Under the pieces are notes generated by a model. That model was not told the DNA's origin and did no database searches. It saw nothing but the letters and a program-made list of their open reading frames with translations. 6,368 nt of DNA, taken from contig CALTXS010000062.1 in assembly GCA_943913335.1 (NCBI GenBank), positions 1-6,368 on the forward strand, given 5' to 3'. Positions 1-6,020 of this stretch are shown here, in pieces. The translations under genes and the position numbers were made by a program. Positions within the stretch are counted from its first letter, which is position 1. Every line of letters starts with the position of its first letter. This DNA is from an uncultured Lysobacter sp. GTDB taxonomy: Bacteria; Pseudomonadota; Gammaproteobacteria; Xanthomonadales; Xanthomonadaceae.

Positions 1-537
1 CATGTCGCGGCGGATCTCGATGTCAACACCGGCGGTGGGCTCATCAAGAATCAGCAGACGCGGGCGCGTCATCATGGCGCGGGCAATCATCAGACGACGC
101 TTCATGCCACCTGACAGGGTGCGGACCATGACATTGGCCTTGGCGGTCAGATGCGCGCGTTCGAGTTCCTGATCGGCTCTGACTAAGGCCTCGGCGCGTG
201 GCACGCCGTAAAAACCGGCGTAGTTGACCAGAATGTCGCGCGGAGTCTCAAACATATTCATGTTGATTTCCTGCGGGACCAGGCCGATCTCACGCATCGC
301 ACGCGAGCGCTCACGCACCAGATCAATGCCGAAAATCTCGACCGAACCGGAGCTCAAGTTCACCAGCGATGAAATGATCCCGATCAGAGTGGACTTGCCG
401 GCACCGTTAGGACCCAGCAAGGCGAAGAAATCACCGGGTTCCACATCGAGCGTGACGCCCTTGAGAGCGGTGACATTGTTGTCATAAGTCTTGCGCAAAT
501 CACGAACGCGCAGGGCCAAAGTAGAGGAATCAGACAT
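1..537 (-). CDS. yadG: ABC transporter ATP-binding protein, YadG-like (partial, C-terminus off the left edge)
   Basis: This is the nucleotide-binding subunit of an ABC-2 type exporter. It would sit on the cytoplasmic face and hydrolyse ATP to drive a YadH-like permease, which is not in the window and is probably encoded further left. The 179 visible residues start MSDSSTLALRVRDLRKTY. They contain Walker A GPNGAGKST (42-50), a Q-loop with Gln89 in GLVPQE, the signature LSGGM (141-145), Walker B LLILDE (161-166) and the D-loop GVD (170-172). The stretches GIISSLVN, LSGGMKRRLMIARA and DEPTAGVDIE closely match my recollection of E. coli YadG, hence the symbol. The H-loop and C-terminal part are missing at the window edge; full members are about 310 residues. 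The start ATG (535-537) is where the family N-terminus begins. Its Shine-Dalgarno is weak. A perfect TATAAT lies upstream on this strand. The substrate of YadGH-type exporters is unknown to me. Confidence 0.93.
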   Translation of the reverse strand, partial: MSDSSTLALRVRDLRKTYDNNVTALKGVTLDVEPGDFFALLGPNGAGKSTLIGIISSLVNLSSGSVEIFGIDLVRERSRAMREIGLVPQEINMNMFETPRDILVNYAGFYGVPRAEALVRADQELERAHLTAKANVMVRTLSGGMKRRLMIARAMMTRPRLLILDEPTAGVDIEIRRDM

Positions 538-567
538 CTCGAACACAGGCCAAAGAGGGCAAACGGT

Positions 568-573
568 TATTAT
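568..573 (+). promoter_or_regulatory. Candidate -10 element for the reductase gene, overlapping the divergent -10
   Basis: The hexamer TATTAT (5 of 6 matches to TATAAT) ends 7 bp before the ATG at 581. Transcription from it would begin at about 580-581, giving a leaderless or nearly leaderless mRNA. No convincing -35 is seen. It shares five bases with the minus-strand TATAAT, so only one promoter could be occupied at a time. Confidence 0.3.
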
Positions 574-574
574 A
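569..574 (-). promoter_or_regulatory. Candidate -10 element for the yadG-like gene
   Basis: Read on the minus strand, positions 574-569 spell a perfect sigma70-type TATAAT, placed about 32 bp before the yadG-like start codon. This would give a leader of roughly 25 nt. No good -35 is visible at 16-18 bp spacing (GGAATT at 17 bp), so the call rests on the hexamer and its position in a divergent spacer. Confidence 0.4.
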
Positions 575-580
575 GGCTTC

Positions 581-1336
581 ATGCATCCGCAATTCCCGAT
601 TCGTCTGCTCAGTGCCCGTCCGTTGGCACCGACCGTCTACCACTACGTGTTTGAACGGTCCGATGGCGATGCTCTGGATTTTGTGCCGGGGCAGTTTATC
701 CAGCTCCATTTTGATTATGCCGATGGCACGGCGGCCAAACGCAGCTACTCCCTGGCCACGCAGCACGATCACGCGCTCGGACCCGGCGAGGCAGTCGAGT
801 TTGCTGTTTCCTTTGTTCCCGGTGGCCGGGCCACCGCACTATTCGAGAATCTCGCGGTGGGTGACACCGTGATTTGCAGCGGCCCGTATGGCCGCTTTGT
901 ACTGGACGCGACCGATCGCAACGCGCGGTATCTGCTGATCGGTACCGGCACCGGCATCACACCTTATCGGTCCATGTTGCCGCAACTGGCGGCGCTGATG
1001 GCCGAGCGCGGTGTCCAAGTTCACCTGCTGCAGGGTGCGCGCACCGGCGCCGAGCTGCTGTATGCCGATGAGTTCACCGCATTTGCCGCCGCAAACCCAT
1101 TGTTCCACTATCATCCGTGCCTCTCGCGTGAGACCACGGAGTTCACCGCGCCCAATGTGACGCCGATCCACGGCTATGTGCAGCAGGCCCTGGACGCGAT
1201 CAAACCCGACGCGGCAACGGATATCGCCTATCTGTGCGGCAATCCGAACATGGTCGACGCGTGTTTCACCGACCTCAAGGATCGCGGCCTCTCCACCCGT
1301 TATATCCGCCGAGAAAAGTACGTCAGCAACTTGTAA
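581..1336 (+). CDS. Ferredoxin/flavodoxin-NADP+ reductase-like FAD oxidoreductase
   Basis: This 251-residue cytoplasmic flavoprotein is of the ferredoxin-NADP+ reductase superfamily and would move electrons between NAD(P)H and a small carrier such as ferredoxin or flavodoxin. The FAD-binding barrel comes first: PGQFIQL (36-42), the flavin motif RSYSLA (54-59), the GGRATALFENL segment (81-91) and GPYGRF (101-106). The nucleotide-binding half follows, with GTGTGITPYRSML (121-133), GARTGAELLY (152-161) and YLCGNPNM (217-224). The chain ends in REKYVSNL, so an aromatic residue (Tyr247) could stack near the flavin as in Fpr enzymes. No Cys cluster for a [2Fe-2S] domain is present, so it is not a fused oxygenase reductase, although it could serve an oxygenase through a separate ferredoxin. 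Length fits the Fpr class (about 250). I chose the ATG at 581 because the frame upstream (from 491) overlaps the divergent yadG coding region and adds 30 non-family residues. No real Shine-Dalgarno precedes it. Confidence 0.85.
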   Translation: MHPQFPIRLLSARPLAPTVYHYVFERSDGDALDFVPGQFIQLHFDYADGTAAKRSYSLATQHDHALGPGEAVEFAVSFVPGGRATALFENLAVGDTVICSGPYGRFVLDATDRNARYLLIGTGTGITPYRSMLPQLAALMAERGVQVHLLQGARTGAELLYADEFTAFAAANPLFHYHPCLSRETTEFTAPNVTPIHGYVQQALDAIKPDAATDIAYLCGNPNMVDACFTDLKDRGLSTRYIRREKYVSNL

Positions 1337-1494
1337 TGCCTTAAGTGACGGAGCGCCGTCCGGCCTTCGTTACTAATGGCATACGCAAAAATCTGCCAGT
1401 TCGGCATTATGGCAGGGATCAATCGCGCATCCGTCGGTCGATGGCCATGCTGACCGTTCGACTGTTTCAAGGATCAATAAGGACCTGAGTAAGT
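1337..1494 (+). promoter_or_regulatory. Intergenic region before the hydrolase-exporter operon
   Basis: This 158 bp gap probably holds the operon promoter, but I cannot pick a convincing -35/-10 pair. A short hairpin (GACGG 1347-1351, loop AGCG, CCGTC 1356-1360) lies just after the reductase stop. It lacks a T-run, so it is at best a weak terminator. The octamer GGATCAAT occurs twice (1416-1423 and 1471-1478). A dyad CGGTC (1435-1439) / GACCG (1452-1456) encloses the palindrome ATGGCCAT (1441-1448) and could be an operator. The Shine-Dalgarno AAGGA (1479-1483) serves the ATG at 1495. Confidence 0.35.
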
Positions 1495-3015
1495 ATGACG
1501 AAAGTTAGTTGGATGCGACCCGCCGCCATTGGGCTGAGCACGGCAGCGCTGTTTGCGCTCGGCGGTTGTTCGCCCAAGCCCGCAGCCGAAGGCAGCGAAT
1601 CGGCGCGCAAATGGGGCGACATTGCGTTTGAGCCCTGCGCGCTGGCGAGCAAGCAAGGTCTCGATGCATCAAAAGCCTATTGCGCCAAGACCAAAGTGGC
1701 CGAAGATGCAGCCAATCCCAAGAGTCGTCAGATTGAACTGAATCTGGCCTGGATTCCTTCGGAGAACGGTTCGCTTAAAGATCCCATTGTGTTTCTTGCC
1801 GGCGGTCCCGGCCAGGCCGCGGTGGATTACGCCAGCTATGCGCGTGCCATTCTGGCGCAGGCCAATCGCAATCGGGATCTGCTGCTGATCGATCAGCGCG
1901 GCACGGGCGAATCCAATGTGCTGTCCTGCCCTAAGGCCGAGGCGCAGTTTGAACTCGAAGATGTGCAGCTGACGCCGGCACAGCAACTCGAGGCCATGAA
2001 GGTCTGTCAGGCCGAGGTGGCAACCAAAGCCGACACGCGCTTCTACACGACTACGGATTTTGTTCGCGATCTCGAAACCGTGCGACAACGCCTAAAGGTG
2101 CCGCAATACAATCTGGTTGGCATCTCCTACGGCACGCGCGTTGCGCAAAAGTATGCGCAGGCGCATCCCGCTAACGTTCGTAGCATGGTGCTTGATGGCG
2201 TGGTGCCGAATCGTCTGGTGGTCGGCGGCGAGTTTGCGCGCCAGCTCGACAACGCGCTGAAGGCTCAAGATGCTTACTGCGCCAAGGACAAAGCCTGCAA
2301 GGCTGAGTACGGCGGCAATCTCTCCCAGCGCCTGCGTGATCTGCGTATCCGCCTCAATGCGGCGCCGGCTTCGGTGCAGGTACGCGATAACGCCACCAAT
2401 GATCTCAACACGCTCACGATTGATGGCACTCGTCTCACGGCGCTAGTACAGAAACTGGCGTACTCACCCGAGGCCATGTCCATCTTGCCCTTGCTGATCA
2501 AGCGTGCCGAACAGGGCGATTATCAGCCGCTGGGCTCACTGATCAACGCCACCTCCGATAACAGTTACGGTATCGAGGCCGGCCTGTTCATGTCGGTGGT
2601 TTGTGCCGAAGATCTGCCGCGCTGGAGCGCGCAGACGGCGGCCGGTGATCAGAACTCACTGCTCGGCCGTGATTTCCGCACGGAATATGCAGAGGCCTGC
2701 AAGTACTGGCCATCGGGTACGGCGCCTAAAGATTTCTCTGACACGCCGGTTAGGCAAATACCTACGCTGATGCTGTCGGGTGAGCTCGATCCGGTGACGC
2801 CGCCTGCGTATGCAGCCGAGATCGCCAAGTTCTATCCCAATGGTCGTCAGCTGACACTCAAGGGTTCGGGTCACGGTTCGATGATGCGCGGTTGTACTGC
2901 GCGCCTCACGGCGCAGTTTATTGATCGCGGCGATGCCAAATCGCTCGATGCCAAGTGCCTGGATTCTCTGGGCTTTATTCCGCCGTTTACCGGCTTCAAT
3001 GGCTGGGAACCTTAA
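1495..3015 (+). CDS. Lipoprotein alpha/beta-hydrolase, S33/TAP-like peptidase family
   Basis: This 506-residue exported serine hydrolase resembles tripeptidyl/prolyl aminopeptidases of peptidase family S33 with a TAP-like C-terminal domain. It would release short peptides or cleave related amide/ester substrates outside the cytoplasm. The N-terminus is a lipoprotein signal: hydrophobic segment about 9-24, lipobox LGGC (22-25), lipidated Cys25, and Ser at +2, which favours the outer membrane. The fold shows AGGPG (102-106, oxyanion loop), DQRGTG (133-138), nucleophile elbow GISYG (209-213) with Ser211, Asp432 in GELDPVTPP and His460 in SGHG, so the triad looks complete. The mature part has ten further cysteines, so disulphides are plausible and fit a periplasmic location. 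AAGGA 11 bp ahead supports this ATG. It is the first gene of an operon; the NatA-like gene starts 11 bp after its stop. The true substrate is unknown, and esterase activity is an alternative. Confidence 0.88.
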   Translation: MTKVSWMRPAAIGLSTAALFALGGCSPKPAAEGSESARKWGDIAFEPCALASKQGLDASKAYCAKTKVAEDAANPKSRQIELNLAWIPSENGSLKDPIVFLAGGPGQAAVDYASYARAILAQANRNRDLLLIDQRGTGESNVLSCPKAEAQFELEDVQLTPAQQLEAMKVCQAEVATKADTRFYTTTDFVRDLETVRQRLKVPQYNLVGISYGTRVAQKYAQAHPANVRSMVLDGVVPNRLVVGGEFARQLDNALKAQDAYCAKDKACKAEYGGNLSQRLRDLRIRLNAAPASVQVRDNATNDLNTLTIDGTRLTALVQKLAYSPEAMSILPLLIKRAEQGDYQPLGSLINATSDNSYGIEAGLFMSVVCAEDLPRWSAQTAAGDQNSLLGRDFRTEYAEACKYWPSGTAPKDFSDTPVRQIPTLMLSGELDPVTPPAYAAEIAKFYPNGRQLTLKGSGHGSMMRGCTARLTAQFIDRGDAKSLDAKCLDSLGFIPPFTGFNGWEP

Positions 3016-3019
3016 GGAG
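3015..3019 (+). promoter_or_regulatory. Shine-Dalgarno of the NatA-like gene, overlapping the hydrolase stop codon
   Basis: AGGAG lies 7 bp before the ATG at 3027 and shares one base with the TAA stop of the hydrolase (3013-3015). This fixes the start at 3027, rather than an in-frame ATG at 2955 inside the hydrolase gene. It suggests translational coupling. Confidence 0.75.
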
Positions 3020-3026
3020 AGCGGAC

Positions 3027-3773
3027 ATGATCATCGCCAACGATTTGCATAAAAGTTTCAAGGTCAAAAAAGAACTCGTCAACGCCGTGAATGGCGTCTC
3101 ACTCGAAGCGCCCGATGGTCAGATCACCGGCCTGCTGGGTCCCAACGGCGCCGGTAAGACCACCACCATGCGCATGCTCTACACGCTGATGCGTCCCACC
3201 AGCGGCACGGTCACCATTGACGGTATTGATGCGATTGCCAATCCGATCGAGGCACGTGAACGTTTGGGCGTGTTGCCCGACGCGCGTGGCATCTACAAGC
3301 GCCTGACGGCGCGCGAGAACATCGAATACTACGGTCGTCTCAACGGCATGAACGACGCCACGATCCGTGCCCGCATCGAAACGCTGGCCGATTCGCTGGA
3401 GATGCGTGACATTCTGGATCGCCGGACCGAGGGCTTCTCGCAAGGTCAACGCACCAAGACCGCCATCGCGCGGGCGCTGGTGCACGATCCGCGCAACGTG
3501 ATTCTCGATGAGCCCACCAACGGTCTCGATGTCATGACCACCCGTGCCATGCGCGAGTTTCTGATGCAGATGCGGCGCGAAGGCCGTTGCGTGATCTTCT
3601 CGTCGCACATCATGCAGGAAGTCGCAGCGCTATGCGATCGCATCATCATTATTGCCAAGGGCCGGGTGATGGCGGCGGGGACCCCCGACGAGCTGCGTGC
3701 GCTGGCGGGCAATGACAACCTTGAGGATGCCTTCGTCAAGCTGATCGGAACCGAGGAGGGCCTGCACGCATGA
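3027..3773 (+). CDS. natA: ABC transporter ATP-binding protein, NatA-like
   Basis: This 248-residue cytoplasmic ATPase subunit is of an ABC-2 exporter and would pair with the permease encoded directly downstream. Motifs in order are Walker A GPNGAGKTT (38-46), a Q-loop region GVLPDARGIY (81-90), signature FSQGQ (137-141), Walker B VILDE (158-162), D-loop GLD (166-168) and the H-loop His194 in SSHIM. The Q-loop position that is Gln in the nearby YadG-like protein is Asp85 here, and the signature departs from LSGGQ. Both may be normal for this subfamily. NatA of Bacillus subtilis works with NatB in Na+ extrusion. Many proteins annotated NatA have untested substrates, so the symbol marks family and not proven function. 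The gene follows the hydrolase by 11 bp and overlaps the permease start by four bases (ATGA). Confidence 0.9.
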   Translation: MIIANDLHKSFKVKKELVNAVNGVSLEAPDGQITGLLGPNGAGKTTTMRMLYTLMRPTSGTVTIDGIDAIANPIEARERLGVLPDARGIYKRLTARENIEYYGRLNGMNDATIRARIETLADSLEMRDILDRRTEGFSQGQRTKTAIARALVHDPRNVILDEPTNGLDVMTTRAMREFLMQMRREGRCVIFSSHIMQEVAALCDRIIIIAKGRVMAAGTPDELRALAGNDNLEDAFVKLIGTEEGLHA

Positions 3774-4957
3774 AGACGACCGCTTTCCTTAGTTTCGTGA
3801 CGGTGCTTCGCAAGGAGCTGATGGACACCTTCCGTGACCGTCGCACCATGATCAATCTGCTGCTGGTGTCGCCGCTGCTGTATCCCTTGCTTCTGATCGG
3901 CATGGGCAAGGTGGCTAAGGACCGCACCGAGACTCAGCTGCAACAGCCCATCACGCTGGCAGTTGTGAATCGCGAAGCGGCCCCGAACCTGATGAACTTC
4001 CTGAAGGCTGCAGGAATCAACGCAACCGACGCACCCAAGGATGTCGAGGCTCAGATCCGCGATCAGCGTCTGGATATGGCCCTGGTTGTGGACGAGGAAT
4101 ACCCCGAGAATTTCCGTACCGGTGAACCGGCTACCGTCGAAATCATGACCGACAGCACCCGGCGTAATGCCGATACCCTGGTGGGCCGACTGCGTGATGC
4201 CCTGGACGTGTACAACAACCAGGTCGGCAGTCTGCGCCTGACCGTGCGTGGCGTCAGTCCGCTGCTGGTCAAGCCGGTCAACGTGGGTACGCGCGATCTG
4301 GCGCCTGCGGCGGCCAAAAAGAACGGCTTTCTGGCCTTTATGCTGCCGTACCTGCTGATGCTGACGGCGTTCCTGGGTGGTGCGGCCTTGCTGTTCGAAG
4401 CGACTGCCGGCGAACGCGAACATCAGTCCATGGAGCCCCTGCTGACGACCGCTTCCAAGCGGGGCTCGATCGTGTCGGGCAAAATGGGCGCGGCCACGGT
4501 CATCGGCATTCTTTCGATTGTGCTGACCTTGCTGGGCTTTAAGCTCGGCGCACTGATCGGGGGCGAGTCGGCCAAGATGATGGACGTGCCTTTCGTCACC
4601 ATCATCTCGCTGGTCTTTATTCTGCTGCCGCTGGTGGTGCTGGGTGCCGCCCTGTTGACCTGGCTGGCCGCGCGCGCCAAGACCATGAAGGAGGCACAGT
4701 CGCTGATCGTCATCCTGATGCTGATGCCGATGATTCCCGGTGTGCTGCTGATGATCAATCCGATCAAGGAAAAGCTGTGGCATTTTGCCGTGCCGTTCCT
4801 GTCGCAGAACCAGCTGATCCAAAAACTGCTGCGCGAGGAATGGATCTCGCCGCAAGTGTGGGCCACCTACTTTGCCGGCGCGTTTGGCGTGGCCGCGGTG
4901 TTCTGGGTGCTGGCCGTGCTGCGCTATAACGATGAGCGCCTGGCCATCTCCGGCTAA
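3770..4957 (+). CDS. natB: ABC-2 type permease, NatB-like
   Basis: This 395-residue inner-membrane permease partners the NatA-like ATPase. A first membrane segment lies at about 28-46 (INLLLVSPLLYPLLLIGMG). A soluble, probably periplasmic domain follows (about 47-185). Then come five hydrophobic segments near 187-210, 240-264, 274-300, 311-329 and 364-386, a usual ABC-2/NatB layout. After the second segment, AGEREHQSMEPLL (213-225) matches the AGE-(K/R)-E-x(3-4)-LEPLL motif typical of NatB-type permeases. The start ATG overlaps the natA stop as ATGA and has GAGGAGG at 3753-3759, 10 bp ahead. It is the last gene before the terminator at 4981. The substrate cannot be read from the sequence; Na+ is the textbook guess for the name, while a small organic or peptide substrate would suit the hydrolase neighbour. 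Confidence 0.88.
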   Translation: MKTTAFLSFVTVLRKELMDTFRDRRTMINLLLVSPLLYPLLLIGMGKVAKDRTETQLQQPITLAVVNREAAPNLMNFLKAAGINATDAPKDVEAQIRDQRLDMALVVDEEYPENFRTGEPATVEIMTDSTRRNADTLVGRLRDALDVYNNQVGSLRLTVRGVSPLLVKPVNVGTRDLAPAAAKKNGFLAFMLPYLLMLTAFLGGAALLFEATAGEREHQSMEPLLTTASKRGSIVSGKMGAATVIGILSIVLTLLGFKLGALIGGESAKMMDVPFVTIISLVFILLPLVVLGAALLTWLAARAKTMKEAQSLIVILMLMPMIPGVLLMINPIKEKLWHFAVPFLSQNQLIQKLLREEWISPQVWATYFAGAFGVAAVFWVLAVLRYNDERLAISG

Positions 4958-4980
4958 TGCGCTAGCGCTATAAAGCGTTC

Positions 4981-5018
4981 AACCGGCGGTGGGCCTACGT
5001 GCTGACCGCCGGTTTTTT
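4981..5018 (+). terminator. Rho-independent terminator of the hydrolase-natAB operon
   Basis: A perfect 10-bp stem AACCGGCGGT (4981-4990) / ACCGCCGGTT (5005-5014) with a 14-nt loop is followed by a T-run (5013-5018). It lies 23 bp after the permease stop. The T-run overlaps the TAA of the convergent tonB-like gene. On the minus strand the hairpin follows that stop at once but has no T-run after it, so it should work mainly for the plus strand. Confidence 0.9.
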
Positions 5019-5976
5019 ATTGCGCGTCTGCAGGCGCGAAGGCAAAGGTGCGACGTAACGTCAGCGGCGCCGGTTGCGCGGGGTACTTCCACTGTTTGAC
5101 GGCATCGAGGGCGGCGCGGTCGAATACGCCACGCGGTGTCGCTTGCACGACGCGCGCGCTGATGACGTGACCGTCGCGGCCGACGGTGAGCTCTACGGTG
5201 ACCTCGCCGCTAATGCCGCCGGCGAGTGCCGCCCGCGGATACTTCGGCTCGGGGGCGGACAACTCCTGCTGCGATGCGCGTGAAGTTGCCGCCGCAGCCG
5301 GGGGCTTATCGGCGCGCGACTCACCGGTTGGCGTCGCCGGTGCAGGCGTGCTCGCTGAAGACGTGGCCGGGTCCCGCGGCGAGGCGCTACCGGAGCCGCT
5401 GACCGGCGCGGTGGATGTCTGTGCCGCCGCCTTGGCCTGCACCCGTTCGCGCGCTATCGCCTCGGCCGCCTGTTGCCGCGTCAACTCGCGAGCCCGTTCG
5501 GCCTGCGCCGCCGCCTGCTGCCGCGCCGCCAGTGCGACCGCCTGCTCCCGCTCGCTCATCAACCGTGCAATCGCCGGGTTGGCACTGTCGGCCCGCCGCA
5601 GTAGCGCCATCAGCCGCTGATACTCGAGTCCGTCGGCCACGTGCAGGGACTGCTCGGTGGCGGCGATCAGCATCGGCGTCGCATCAATCAGCTGCGAGGT
5701 CACGCCGACATCGCCCGGCAACTTATCGCGCAGAGCCAGCAAATACTCGAAGGCATTGTCTCCCGCCGGCGCATACAGGCGCGTCTGAGCTTGCGCCTTG
5801 CTCAGGCTGGCCCGTAGTTCGTCGACAGACAGCGCGCTGAGGCCGGCATCTGCGGGTGCGGGAGTGGTGGTGCCCGTGGTGGCCGAGGTGTCGGCATTGG
5901 CCGTCGGTTCGCGGCTGCAACTGACCAGGACCAGAGCGAGACCGGCCGTAAAGGTGACATGCGCAAGTGTCTTCAT
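5017..5976 (-). CDS. TonB C-terminal-domain lipoprotein
   Basis: This 319-residue protein ends in a TonB_C domain (about 240-316), seen as PEPKYPRAAL, GGISGEVTVEL, VGRDGHV, FDRAALDAVKQWKYPAQP. TonB_C normally contacts the TonB box of outer-membrane receptors, passing inner-membrane energy from ExbB/ExbD. Here the N-terminus is a lipoprotein signal: hydrophobic stretch 4-19, lipobox LVSC (17-20), lipidated Cys20, Ser21 at +2. There is a Thr/Ala-rich spacer (24-44), a helical region (about 48-140), and a charged Ala/Gln/Arg segment likely to be helical or coiled coil (141-186). A Pro/Ser/Ala linker (187-239) could span the periplasm. No SHLS/His-bearing TonB transmembrane anchor is seen, so it may not be a standard energy transducer. 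The start codon has a weak Shine-Dalgarno. The comF-like stop lies 44 bp upstream, with no clear promoter between them, so co-transcription is possible. Confidence 0.82.
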   Translation of the reverse strand: MKTLAHVTFTAGLALVLVSCSREPTANADTSATTGTTTPAPADAGLSALSVDELRASLSKAQAQTRLYAPAGDNAFEYLLALRDKLPGDVGVTSQLIDATPMLIAATEQSLHVADGLEYQRLMALLRRADSANPAIARLMSEREQAVALAARQQAAAQAERARELTRQQAAEAIARERVQAKAAAQTSTAPVSGSGSASPRDPATSSASTPAPATPTGESRADKPPAAAATSRASQQELSAPEPKYPRAALAGGISGEVTVELTVGRDGHVISARVVQATPRGVFDRAALDAVKQWKYPAQPAPLTLRRTFAFAPADAQ

Positions 5977-6020
5977 TCGCTGATAGTCGCCAATGCCCGC
6001 GCCGAGCGCAAGCGTTACCG

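Noticed and set aside
491..580. 30-codon upstream extension of the reductase frame
   Set aside because: It overlaps the divergent yadG-like coding region and adds residues not found in the family; the fold begins just after the ATG at 581.
1347..1360. Hairpin after the reductase stop as a rho-independent terminator
   Set aside because: The stem is only 5 bp and is followed by a GC-rich stretch, with no T-run.
2955..3026. Earlier in-frame ATG for the NatA-like ATPase
   Set aside because: It lies inside the hydrolase gene, while the ATG at 3027 has an ideal AGGAG 7 bp ahead and matches the family N-terminus.
3446..4855. A 469-codon open frame on the minus strand opposite natA and natB
   Set aside because: It crosses two well-supported plus-strand genes, and its product is a His/Gln/Arg-rich low-complexity chain with no family motif. 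This is what the opposite strand of high-GC coding DNA often gives.
5186..5620. 144-codon Ala/Arg/Ser-rich frame on the plus strand opposite the TonB-like gene
   Set aside because: It is a shadow of the Ala/Gln/Arg-rich coding region on the other strand, with no domain or credible start signal.
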